A stretch of DNA of 5,480 nt, from positions 1 through 5,480 of the forward strand of contig CANQAO010000073.1 of the NCBI GenBank assembly GCA_947589375.1. The letters run 5' to 3'. How positions within the stretch are numbered: the stretch's first letter is position 1; each line of letters starts with the position of its first letter. A program made the translations under genes and the position numbers. This DNA comes from an uncultured Bacilli bacterium (GTDB lineage: Bacteria > Bacillota_I > Bacilli_A > RF39 > UBA660). The notes beneath the pieces are model-generated. The model did no database searches. It was not told where the DNA came from and saw nothing but the letters and a program-made list of their open reading frames with translations. This document shows, one piece after another, positions 1-5,480 of this stretch.

Positions 1-170
1 TTTACTATGTTATAAAATGATTTGAGTTGCTTTGTTTTGAAATAAATTTAATATGTTTTCAAATTTCTATGCTATATAATTAATGAGTGAAAACCCGATA
101 TTCCCCACACATTAAGCTTTTTTATTAAAATGCACCTATATTTCAGCAAAAAAGATACAAATTAATGTAC
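1..170. other. AT-rich intergenic region without a supported gene
   Basis: On inspection I found no convincing gene start or coding stretch here: the plus-strand frames close within the first few codons, and the minus strand offers only very short reading frames. Apart from the inverted repeat at 80-115, I see no promoter with a usable -35, no tRNA-like sequence and no clear terminator for the second Nudix gene, which may therefore be read leftward out of the window. Confidence 0.6.
80..115. repeat. imperfect inverted repeat, terminator-like on the plus strand
   Basis: TTAATGAGTG (80-89) and CACACATTAA (106-115) pair in nine of ten positions around a 16-nt loop that is unusually GC-rich for this region (AAAACCCGATATTCCC). 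On the plus strand a CTTTTTTATT tract follows, as in an intrinsic terminator. No plus-strand gene is seen to its left within the window, so it might serve a gene beyond the left edge, or be the end of an inserted element. Neither can be shown here. Confidence 0.35.
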
Positions 171-644
171 CTAATTTTCATATTCCCTATATAAAATATG
201 TTCTAATTCATATGAAAATATTTCATCATTTATAATTTTTTCTTTAATAGGTTTTGCCATAACCTTATAGTTGTTTAAGTCAGTAATTGGAATCCAATTA
301 AATATACTATCACCATCTAAAGATTTAAAATTATCTGAAATTAACTCTTCTTTTATTTTGGTTATATAGTAAAAACCAATTTCGTGATATTTTGTTTTGG
401 GTGACTTTAAAAACATCTCTACGATGTATTTTAATTGCAAGTTTGTTTCTAAATTTAATTCTTCTTTTAGTTCACGATTGATAGAGTAGTCACTGTCTTC
501 ATGAACATCAATTCTTCCGCCTGGAAACATATATCTATCTTCGCTTTGTTTTTCCATAAGAATTTTAGTTCTATCTTCATTATAAATTATTGCACCAACA
601 CGGCAACCAAATCTCATGCCATCATCTTGAATTGTGATAACCAT
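171..644 (-). CDS. divergent Nudix hydrolase
   Basis: Likely a cytosolic Mg2+-dependent hydrolase of nucleoside diphosphate derivatives; the substrate is unknown. The 157-residue product begins with RFGCRVGAIIYNEDRTKILM (about 11-30), typical of MutT-like Nudix proteins. The box at 43-65 keeps G43, E49, R57-E58 and E61-E62 (GGRIDVHEDSDYSINRELKEELNL), but the usual glycine near its end is N64. The metal-binding glutamates are intact, so activity is plausible. The stretch IFNWIPITDL (about 114-123) matches the usual region after the core fold. The ATG is 6 nt after GGGAGGG, a strong ribosome binding site, and the stop is TAG. The gene is clearly more AT-rich than its neighbours (about 25% GC over three sample lines), which may mean recent acquisition or relaxed selection. 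It is not closely similar to the adjacent Nudix protein, so recent duplication is unlikely. Confidence 0.88.
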   Translation of the reverse strand: MVITIQDDGMRFGCRVGAIIYNEDRTKILMEKQSEDRYMFPGGRIDVHEDSDYSINRELKEELNLETNLQLKYIVEMFLKSPKTKYHEIGFYYITKIKEELISDNFKSLDGDSIFNWIPITDLNNYKVMAKPIKEKIINDEIFSYELEHILYREYEN

Positions 645-674
645 TATTATCCCTCCCTTTATGATTACTATTTT

Positions 675-688
675 AAAGTATACACTTT
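675..688 (-). repeat. short inverted repeat over the -10 box, possible operator
   Basis: Minus-strand AAAGT and ACTTT form 5-bp arms around GTAT, overlapping the TATACT -10 box. A dimeric repressor could bind such a site, but arms this short arise easily by chance in AT-rich DNA, and no regulator is encoded nearby. Confidence 0.2.
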
Positions 689-705
689 TTATAGCATTAA
701 TTCAA
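677..705 (-). promoter_or_regulatory. sigma-A-type promoter of the second Nudix gene
   Basis: TTGAAT (700-705) and TATACT (677-682) are separated by exactly 17 nt. The expected start point is near 670, giving a leader of about 26 nt that contains the strong GGGAGGG ribosome binding site (651-657). The promoter follows the terminator of the preceding gene, making the second Nudix gene an independent unit. Confidence 0.75.
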
Positions 706-732
706 CATTTGATAAAAGGGCATTCCATATTT

Positions 733-769
733 AAAAATAAAAGGTAATCCTATTAAAAGGTTACCTTTT
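733..769 (-). terminator. intrinsic terminator after the first Nudix gene, possibly bidirectional
   Basis: A perfect 9-bp inverted repeat, AAAAGGTAA (739-747) with TTACCTTTT (761-769), has a 13-nt loop that can add three more pairs (CCT with AGG). On the minus strand it is followed by TTTTATTTTT (742-733), and on the plus strand by TTTTTGTTTTT (766-776). It begins 5 nt after the stop codon of the first Nudix gene. No plus-strand gene ends here, so its main use is on the minus strand. Confidence 0.85.
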
Positions 770-774
770 TGTTT

Positions 775-1215
775 TTAATTTACTCCAAAAAAATGTTTTA
801 AAATATAATCCATAGTTATTTTTACATCTGGAAATACGGGTATAGTTTCCAGTTCTTCTCTAGAAAACCAACCAATTTCTTTAGCTTCATCACTTATTTT
901 AAGTGGCGCATCAGGATCATTTGGTACGGCTGCATAAATAATATCAAAATGCTTGTCGCCATTTTCTTGACGATTACACTGAATGCCTAAAGGTCTAATC
1001 ATATCATCTTCTCTTGGAAAATGTTCACCTAAAATTTTTACTTTAAGGCCCGTTTCTTCATAAGCTTCACGTCTAGCGGTTTCTTCAGGCGTTTCAATAC
1101 CTTCCATGTGTCCTCCTGGCTGCACCCATCTATTCCATAAGTGGTGTTTAACCAATAATATTTTTTTTGTATCTGGATGGATAATAAAAGCTGATGCGCA
1201 AAAATGTCTTTTCAT
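775..1215 (-). CDS. Nudix hydrolase, canonical Nudix box
   Basis: Cytosolic hydrolase expected to cleave a nucleoside diphosphate linked to another group, with Mg2+ bound by the Nudix box. The 146-residue product shows a complete box at residues 35-57: G35, E41, R49-E50, E53-E54, G56 and L57 in GGHMEGIETPEETARRE followed by AYEETGL. An N-terminal strand HFCASAFII and the sequence KKILLVKHHLWNRWVQPGG lead into the box, and GWFSREEL (about 115-122) marks the usual C-terminal helix start. The QPGGH form is common in unassigned Nudix enzymes, so the substrate cannot be named. The start is the ATG 5 nt after GGTGA. The gene sits 43 nt behind the YetF-family gene but has its own strong promoter, and it ends in a hairpin terminator, so it is probably expressed alone. 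Confidence 0.92.
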   Translation of the reverse strand: MKRHFCASAFIIHPDTKKILLVKHHLWNRWVQPGGHMEGIETPEETARREAYEETGLKVKILGEHFPREDDMIRPLGIQCNRQENGDKHFDIIYAAVPNDPDAPLKISDEAKEIGWFSREELETIPVFPDVKITMDYILKHFFGVN

Positions 1216-1231
1216 TTATATCACCATTATG

Positions 1232-1261
1232 ATTATATCAGATTCTTTAAATTCATGTCTA
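1232..1261 (-). promoter_or_regulatory. strong sigma-A-type promoter of the first Nudix gene
   Basis: The -35 TAGACA (1256-1261) matches TTGACA in five of six bases. An 18-nt spacer leads to a perfect TATAAT (1232-1237) with the TGn extension (TGATATAAT). The -35 overlaps the TAG stop of the upstream membrane-protein gene. The predicted start point, near 1225-1227, gives a leader of roughly 10-12 nt, so the GGTGA ribosome binding site (1221-1225) would lie at the very 5' end of the mRNA. Confidence 0.75.
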
Positions 1262-1978
1262 TCCTAAAGTGTCATGCCCTTCCAAATTGACATTTTTTTC
1301 GTAAACTGTAAATTTTTCCTGCATATCTAAGGTAGCTAATAAAACATCTTCAACTTTATAACCATTGACTTTAATTTCATGCAGGAGCCAATCCTTATCT
1401 TTATGAAGTGTTTTTAAGGTATCTTCCATAATATTGCCATCGACAATTAAATTCGCACATAATCCTGTTTGTGGTTTTTTCACTTTTAAATCTTTATTAG
1501 TGGGTGGTTGATTTTCCGGTTTCGGTAAGAAACTCACCTGACCATTAGCTTCTAATAAGGCATAATCAATTTCCGAAACATCAAAATAGCCATTAATACG
1601 GCAGTCTTCTAATAAATCATTAATATCGAATCTGGCTTTTTTTAAATTATTATAAACTATTTTCCCATTTTGAATTAATACGGTAGGATCGCCCATAAAA
1701 AACTTTCTAATTTTTAAATTTTTAAGGGTTAAAATAGAAACTAAATAAGCAACAAAACCAAAAACCAGAACCGCTATGATTCCATGAGCATATTTCGAAT
1801 CTAAATTTAAAGCCATTTCAGCCGCAAAATTACCAATCGAAATGCCGATAACATAATCAAAAACACTAAACTCAGAAACTTGTTTTTTACCGATTAATTT
1901 AGTTACTAAAAATAAAACAACTAAGGATACTAAACATCTTAAAACGACATCTAATAAATCAATTATTTCTTTATCCAT
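1259..1978 (-). CDS. YetF/DUF421-family membrane protein
   Basis: Member of the YetF (DUF421) family of small membrane proteins, common in Bacillota and often present as several paralogues; the molecular role is not settled. The 239-residue product, close to the usual length, has three N-terminal membrane segments at about 8-28, 40-58 and 64-84. The family signature KLIGKKQVSEFSVFDYVIGIS runs through 27-47, and the conserved IGNFAAEMA follows at 48-56. The cytoplasmic part has the family pattern GDPTVLIQNGKIVYNNL (about 96-112), then LLEDCRINGYFDVSEIDYALLEANGQVSF (about 122-150), then a second small domain with LIVDGNIM at 177-184. The ATG has GGTGA at 1983-1987 as ribosome binding site. No good promoter is visible: a GATAAT at 1997-2002 lacks a -35, so transcription may come from tagO. 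The frequent DUF3290 partner is absent here. Confidence 0.88.
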   Translation of the reverse strand: MDKEIIDLLDVVLRCLVSLVVLFLVTKLIGKKQVSEFSVFDYVIGISIGNFAAEMALNLDSKYAHGIIAVLVFGFVAYLVSILTLKNLKIRKFFMGDPTVLIQNGKIVYNNLKKARFDINDLLEDCRINGYFDVSEIDYALLEANGQVSFLPKPENQPPTNKDLKVKKPQTGLCANLIVDGNIMEDTLKTLHKDKDWLLHEIKVNGYKVEDVLLATLDMQEKFTVYEKNVNLEGHDTLG

Positions 1979-2007
1979 AAAATCACCATTTTTAGTATTA
2001 TCGATAT

Positions 2008-2036
2008 AAAAAAAATTATGCTTATAAACATAATTT
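2008..2036 (-). terminator. weak AT-rich terminator after tagO
   Basis: Minus-strand arms AAATTATG (2029-2036) and CATAATTT (2013-2020) pair perfectly over 8 bp around an 8-nt loop, with a further possible G-U pair. Eight T residues run through 2015-2008. The 5' arm begins in the tagO TAA codon. Only one G-C pair stabilises the stem, so termination may be incomplete and yetF may be reached by read-through. Confidence 0.6.
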
Positions 2037-3108
2037 ATTTTTTATAGTTTTTAAATTTTTCTTCGAGTTTTTTATGGTCAAAGACAACATCTGTTTTTAA
2101 AACCAAAAGCATAACGATAACAGCTAAAATAGTATATAGAACATAACCTAAAGTACGGTCTCTAAGCACATAAACAATAGAAGCAATGGCAAATAAAATT
2201 TGAATGCCATAAATAACTAAAACCACACTTTGATAAGGCAAGTTCATATTTAAAAATTGATGGTGAATATGTGATTTGTCAGGTGTGGCAAAACTTTCAC
2301 CTTTAAGACGTCTTCGAACAATGGCAAAGAAAGTATCTAATATTGGAATCGCTAAAATAAGCATTGGAATAATAAATGATGTTAAGGTGACATTTTTAAA
2401 ACCTAATAAGGCAATAACCGCAACCATAAAGCCCATAAACATCGAACCCGAATCACCCGCAAATATCGTTGCTGGATGGAAATTGTGAACTAAAAAGCCT
2501 AAAGTTGCTCCAAACATAATGAAAGTTAAGGTAACATCTAAACCAATATTGCCCATAATGGCCGCAATAATACCAATAGTTAAGTAGTAAATCGCACTAA
2601 TACCGCCAGCTAAACCATCTAAACCATCGATTAAATTTAAACAGTTAATACAGGCAACAATAAATAAAATCGTAATCGGATAAGCGAGAACGCCAAAGTC
2701 AATATAAATACCGAAAGCACTAATATCTTGAAGTAAAATACCGCCATAAATCGTTACTACTGAAGCGGCAATTAACTGCCCAATAAATTTAACTAAAGCT
2801 CTAACCGAATGAATATCATCGATAATACCCGTTAAAACGATAATGAAACTACCAATTAAAATCGAATTCATGGTACTGCTAGCTTCACCAAAAATCATAT
2901 AACTAAATAGAAAACCTAAGAAAATGCCTAAGCCACCTAGTTTTGGCGTGGTCTTTTTATGAATATGTCTGTGTCCTTCTTCACTGCGCGGAATATCTAA
3001 AGCACCAATATGAAAGGCTAGTCTTTTAATAAACGGCATTGTAAAAGCCACGACTAAAAAGGTTGTCAAGATCATTAAAAAGACACGTGTAATTATTTCA
3101 TCACCCAT
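2035..3108 (-). CDS. tagO: undecaprenyl-phosphate N-acetylhexosamine-1-phosphate transferase, TagO/WecA type
   Basis: Integral membrane enzyme that moves a sugar-1-phosphate, usually GlcNAc-1-phosphate from UDP-GlcNAc, onto undecaprenyl phosphate; this is the first step for wall teichoic acid or another lipid-linked wall glycan. The 357-residue product has about ten or eleven hydrophobic segments and the family's cytoplasmic motifs in order: KKTTPKLGGLGI at 51-62, the D97-D98 pair in GIIDD, NLIDGLDGLAGG at 158-169, FAGDSGSMFMG at 217-227 with D219, the basic RRRLKG at 265-270, and HIHH at 280-283. HIHH and the KKTTPKLGG start separate it from MraY. The C-terminal tail is basic and charged. 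No teichoic acid genes are in the window, so the final polymer is unknown. It has its own promoter and lies close to mbl, consistent with a wall-synthesis role. Confidence 0.95.
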   Translation of the reverse strand: MGDEIITRVFLMILTTFLVVAFTMPFIKRLAFHIGALDIPRSEEGHRHIHKKTTPKLGGLGIFLGFLFSYMIFGEASSTMNSILIGSFIIVLTGIIDDIHSVRALVKFIGQLIAASVVTIYGGILLQDISAFGIYIDFGVLAYPITILFIVACINCLNLIDGLDGLAGGISAIYYLTIGIIAAIMGNIGLDVTLTFIMFGATLGFLVHNFHPATIFAGDSGSMFMGFMVAVIALLGFKNVTLTSFIIPMLILAIPILDTFFAIVRRRLKGESFATPDKSHIHHQFLNMNLPYQSVVLVIYGIQILFAIASIVYVLRDRTLGYVLYTILAVIVMLLVLKTDVVFDHKKLEEKFKNYKK

Positions 3109-3113
3109 TAAAT

Positions 3114-3120
3114 TCACCTC
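3114..3120 (-). promoter_or_regulatory. Shine-Dalgarno site that fixes the tagO start
   Basis: Minus-strand GAGGTGA precedes the ATG at 3106-3108 with normal spacing. The GTG inside this site (3115-3117) is in frame and would give three extra residues, but it is part of the ribosome binding site and so is unlikely to be the start. Confidence 0.85.
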
Positions 3121-3127
3121 TAACTAT

Positions 3128-3157
3128 ATTTTACCATATTTATTAAAACAATAGCAA
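3128..3157 (-). promoter_or_regulatory. sigma-A-type promoter of tagO, extended -10
   Basis: The -35 candidate TTGCTA (3152-3157) is separated by 18 nt from the -10 TAAAAT (3128-3133), which carries the TGn extension (TGGTAAAAT). The expected start point is near 3121, leaving a leader of only about 12 nt before the ATG. The -35 lies just past the U-tract of the preceding terminator, so the gap is a compact terminator-promoter junction. Confidence 0.65.
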
Positions 3158-3178
3158 ATAAAAAGAGCAAAAGCTCTT
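3156..3178 (-). terminator. intrinsic terminator after the aminopeptidase gene
   Basis: On the minus strand a perfect 6-bp stem AAGAGC/GCTCTT (3173-3178 with 3163-3168) closes a TTTT loop and is followed by TTTATTT. The first two bases of the 5' arm belong to the TAA stop codon, so the terminator begins inside the stop codon. It separates the mbl-aminopeptidase unit from tagO. Confidence 0.82.
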
Positions 3179-4586
3179 AATCTTCATAAAATGCCTGGTA
3201 TACTTCATAGGCATTATAAATATCGAATTTACTAGTGACTTCATATGGGGCATGCATTGAAAGCACGGGTACTCCGCAATCAATAACATCGATACCTTTA
3301 TTGGCTAAAATAAGAGCAATGGTGCCACCACCACCAACATCAATTTTACCCATATCAGTCATTTGGTAAATTAAACTTTTCTTTTCTAAAATATTTCTTA
3401 TTTTGGCTACAAATTCGGCATTAGCATCACTAGAACCACTTTTGCCACCATGGCCAGTATATTTACAAAAGGCAATACCACAGCCTAGATAAGCCGCATT
3501 ATTTCTTTCTTCCACATCAGCATAAGTGGGATCTAAAGCCGAAGTGACATCTGATGATAACATTTTAGAATTGCAGAAAGTTTTTTCTAAAACATTAGGT
3601 CCATTTTGCCCAGTTTTATCAAGTAACTTGGCAATAAAAACTTCAAAATTTTGTGATGACATTCCCGTATTACCCATACTGCCAATTTCTTCTTTATCAG
3701 CCAGTAAAGCAATAGCCGTACGTTCCGGATTTTGTAAAGAAGTCAAAGCTCTTATCGTCGTATAAGCACAAGAACGATCATCTTGACCATAAGCCGCGAC
3801 CATACTAGCATCAAAGCCTAAACTTTTAGCTTCAAAAGCTGGAACAACTTCTAATTCACTACTCGTAAAATCTCTTTCAGTAATTCCATATTTTTGATTT
3901 AAAATATTCAAAATATTTAATTTGACTTTTTCGCGAACTTTTTCGTCATCATAAGGAAGACTACCAACTAAAACATTTAAATCTTCGCCAGCAATCCCTT
4001 CGCCTAAAGTTTTCTTTTCTTGGTTTTTAGCTAAGTGAGGTAGTAAATCCGTGATGGTAAAAATAGGATCATTTTTATCTTCACCGATATTAATATCGAT
4101 AATTTCACCATTACTTTTAGCAATGACACCTTTAATAACTAAAGGTATAGCGGTCCATTGATATTTTTTAATACCGCCATAATAATGGGTTTTAAGTAAC
4201 GCTAAATTATTATCTTCATATAAGGGATTTGGTTTTAAATCCAATCGTGGTGAATCAATATGGGCTCCAACTAGGTTAAGACCTTCTTCCAGCATATCTT
4301 TACCAATCACAGCGGCATAAACCGCTTTTTTACGATTGATATAATAAACTTTATCACCTGGATTTAAAGTTTTTTTCTTATCTATTTGTTCAAAACCATT
4401 TTGGATTAATAATTCTTCGGTAAATTTAGCACATTCACGTTCGGTCTTGCATTTGTTTAAAAAATCAATATAGTCGTTATTAAAATCTAAAATGGCCGTT
4501 TTTTGATCATTATCTAAATGTTCCCAGCCACTTTTTCTTTCATCAAAAAGTTTGGCTTTTAGTTTTTGACCTTCACTTTTTTCCAT
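3177..4586 (-). CDS. apeA: M18-family zinc aminopeptidase (aminopeptidase I type)
   Basis: Cytosolic metallo-exopeptidase that removes N-terminal residues from peptides; relatives form large dodecameric shells and use two metal ions. The 469-residue product starts at the ATG behind a strong Shine-Dalgarno site. The expected active-site residues are all visible: H109 in GAHIDSPRLDLK with D111 just after, bridging D269 in GQDDRSC, the catalytic and metal-binding pair E299-E300 in DKEEIGS, D346 in SSDVTSALDP and H445 in SMHAPYE. H184 in LLPHLA matches the conserved histidine that stabilises the intermediate. Roles are assigned by analogy with eukaryotic aspartyl aminopeptidase; length and the N-terminal DERKSGW segment resemble the clostridial proteins called ApeA, so the symbol is by similarity. 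No signal peptide is seen. The physiological substrate cannot be told. The gene is probably read together with mbl and ends in a terminator hairpin. Confidence 0.95.
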   Translation of the reverse strand: MEKSEGQKLKAKLFDERKSGWEHLDNDQKTAILDFNNDYIDFLNKCKTERECAKFTEELLIQNGFEQIDKKKTLNPGDKVYYINRKKAVYAAVIGKDMLEEGLNLVGAHIDSPRLDLKPNPLYEDNNLALLKTHYYGGIKKYQWTAIPLVIKGVIAKSNGEIIDINIGEDKNDPIFTITDLLPHLAKNQEKKTLGEGIAGEDLNVLVGSLPYDDEKVREKVKLNILNILNQKYGITERDFTSSELEVVPAFEAKSLGFDASMVAAYGQDDRSCAYTTIRALTSLQNPERTAIALLADKEEIGSMGNTGMSSQNFEVFIAKLLDKTGQNGPNVLEKTFCNSKMLSSDVTSALDPTYADVEERNNAAYLGCGIAFCKYTGHGGKSGSSDANAEFVAKIRNILEKKSLIYQMTDMGKIDVGGGGTIALILANKGIDVIDCGVPVLSMHAPYEVTSKFDIYNAYEVYQAFYED

Positions 4587-4591
4587 ATTAT

Positions 4592-4598
4592 ACCTCCG
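4592..4598 (-). promoter_or_regulatory. Shine-Dalgarno site that fixes the aminopeptidase start
   Basis: The minus-strand sequence CGGAGGT stands 6 nt before the ATG at 4584-4586, which is ideal spacing. A longer in-frame reading would start at a TTG (4602-4604) upstream of and running through this site, so the ATG is the better start. Confidence 0.85.
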
Positions 4599-4608
4599 TT
4601 TCAATAAT

Positions 4609-4614
4609 ATTATA
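4609..4614 (-). promoter_or_regulatory. possible -10 box before the M18 aminopeptidase gene
   Basis: A perfect TATAAT lies in the 36-nt gap after mbl, 22 nt before the ATG of the aminopeptidase gene. No convincing -35 is present at 16-18 nt spacing, where the sequence is the end of mbl, and there is no TG extension. It could be a weak internal promoter or chance in AT-rich DNA. The gene may instead be read from an upstream mbl promoter. Confidence 0.35.
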
Positions 4615-4622
4615 TCCTTTTT

Positions 4623-5480
4623 TTAAGAATTTACACTATTATGTTCAATGAGTTCAACATTGTCTAATAAAACACCAGTACCTTCAACTACACAGGTTAA
4701 TGGACTTTCAGCAATAAAGACTGGTACTTTTAATTCATGAGTTAATAACTGATCAAAGCCATTTAATAATGCCCCACCACCAGTGATGACAATACCTTTA
4801 TCGACAATATCAGCGGATAATTCTGGTGGGGTTTGTTCAAGTACGGCTTTAGCAGTATTGATAATAGTATAAACACTTTCTCTTAAAGCTTCTTCGACTT
4901 CATCAGAAGTTATGGTCACGGTATGTGGAAGTCCGGTTACTAAATCACGACCTCTAACTTCCATTTTTTCGTTTAAAGATCCTGGATATACTGTTCCAAT
5001 CGTAAATTTAATATCTTCAGCTGTACGATCTCCTATTAATAGTTTATATTTTTCTTTTAAATATTTGATTATATCCGAATCGAAAACATTACCAGCGACT
5101 TTTATTGAAGACGAAGTAACAATTCCACCTAATGATAAAATAGCAATATCCGTAGTACCACCACCAATATCGATAATCATATTACCACTTGGTTTAGAGA
5201 TATCCATGCCAGCACCTAAAGCCGCCACTTTAGGTTCTTCTTCGATGAAAACTTTTCTAGCGCCTGTTCTTTCAGCGGCTTCTTTGATGGCGTTTTTTTC
5301 AACTTGCGTAATATTTGAAGGACAGCAAATTAAAATTCTTGGACGCGCAAAAAAACTACGCCCATTTATTTTTCTAATAAAATGATTAAGCATAATTTCC
5401 GTAATTTCAAAATCAGCAATAACGCCATCTTTCATTGGTCTTATGGCCTTTACTCTGCCTGGAGTTCGACCGAGCATTTC
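4623..5480 (-). CDS. mbl: Mbl/MreB-family bacterial actin homologue (N-terminus beyond window edge)
   Basis: Cytoskeletal ATPase that forms membrane-bound filaments and directs the elongation machinery for lateral wall synthesis in rod-shaped cells. The frame is still open at the right edge (a GAA codon precedes the first visible ATG), and from recalled B. subtilis Mbl about 50 N-terminal residues, including the first phosphate loop, are missing. Numbering from that ATG, which is not the true start: RTPG at 4-7, the Mbl-like FIEEEPKVAA around 77-86, the second phosphate motif DIGGGTTD at 103-110, RGRDLVTGLP around 175-184, PPELSADI at 217-224 and the adenosine-binding ITGGGALLNG at 231-240. 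EEEPKVAA and the ungapped RTPG-to-ICCP spacing favour Mbl over MreB, although SLGGIVTSSSIKVAG resembles both. It ends at TAA, 36 nt before the aminopeptidase start, with no terminator between. Family assignment is very sure; the paralogue less so. Confidence 0.93.
   Translation of the reverse strand, partial: EMLGRTPGRVKAIRPMKDGVIADFEITEIMLNHFIRKINGRSFFARPRILICCPSNITQVEKNAIKEAAERTGARKVFIEEEPKVAALGAGMDISKPSGNMIIDIGGGTTDIAILSLGGIVTSSSIKVAGNVFDSDIIKYLKEKYKLLIGDRTAEDIKFTIGTVYPGSLNEKMEVRGRDLVTGLPHTVTITSDEVEEALRESVYTIINTAKAVLEQTPPELSADIVDKGIVITGGGALLNGFDQLLTHELKVPVFIAESPLTCVVEGTGVLLDNVELIEHNSVNS

Noticed and set aside
70..80. TATATAAT sequence on the plus strand as a promoter
   Set aside because: No -35-like hexamer occurs at suitable spacing and no plus-strand gene follows it.
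501..734. Plus-strand open frame of 77 codons
   Set aside because: It lies mostly antisense to the second Nudix gene, has no ribosome binding site or recognisable motif, and is explained by the AT-rich complement.
171..1215. Tandem duplication of the two Nudix genes
   Set aside because: The proteins share only the Nudix box; flanking strands, C-termini, composition and promoters differ, so they are not recent copies.
1997..2002. GATAAT as the -10 box of the YetF-family gene
   Set aside because: No -35 at 16-18 nt and no TG extension; mentioned only as a weak possibility in the gene entry.
2276..2488. Plus-strand open frame of 70 codons
   Set aside because: It is antisense to a conserved part of tagO, with no protein-family resemblance.
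3526..3765. Plus-strand open frame of 79 codons
   Set aside because: It is antisense to the metal-binding region of the aminopeptidase and is a shadow of that strongly conserved gene.
4912..5385. Plus-strand open frame of 157 codons, as long as the second Nudix protein
   Set aside because: It is wholly antisense to mbl, whose motifs are intact. The proline- and serine-rich translation looks like a complement artefact.
1..5480. Alternative genetic code with UGA as Trp, suggested by the absence of TGA stops
   Set aside because: All frames stay open without in-frame TGA and the Trp codons examined are TGG. Six TAA/TAG stops is too small a sample to argue otherwise.

Overview
The window looks like a chromosomal segment from a low-GC member of the Bacillota (Firmicutes or a close relative). 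Hand counts on sample lines give mostly 28-47% GC in the core genes and about 25% at the left end. The lineage call rests on an Mbl-type actin homologue, a TagO-type lipid-linked sugar-phosphate transferase, purine-rich Shine-Dalgarno sequences and sigma-A-like promoters. Every Trp checked is encoded by TGG, and all six stop codons are TAA or TAG. The reading frames therefore fit the standard bacterial code, and nothing points to UGA-as-Trp. I cannot name a genus.

All six protein genes lie on the minus strand, so transcription runs from right to left. In that order they are: mbl (its first ~50 codons lie beyond the right edge), an M18 aminopeptidase, tagO, a YetF/DUF421 membrane protein, a canonical Nudix hydrolase and a second, more divergent Nudix hydrolase. 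The first 170 bases carry no gene that I can support.

Transcription units can be read from the gaps. mbl and the aminopeptidase are 36 nt apart with no terminator between them, so read-through is likely, though a TATAAT box precedes the aminopeptidase. A clear intrinsic terminator follows the aminopeptidase, and tagO then has its own promoter. A weak AT-rich terminator follows tagO, leaving yetF downstream. The first Nudix gene has a strong promoter whose -35 overlaps the yetF stop codon, and it ends at a good hairpin that could work in both directions. The second Nudix gene has its own near-consensus promoter.

Functionally, mbl (lateral wall synthesis) and tagO (first lipid-linked step for teichoic acid or a similar wall polymer) both concern the cell envelope. 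The aminopeptidase and the Nudix enzymes are housekeeping peptide and nucleotide hydrolases. This is ordinary core-genome material. I found no defence system, mobile element, CRISPR array or other novel system. The points worth a second look are very short inferred mRNA leaders, terminators fused to stop codons, the AT-rich Nudix gene with one altered Nudix-box residue, and an unexplained inverted repeat near the left end. Two start codons (tagO and the aminopeptidase) are placed downstream of the longest possible reading frame because the upstream GTG/TTG codons lie in or before the ribosome binding site.
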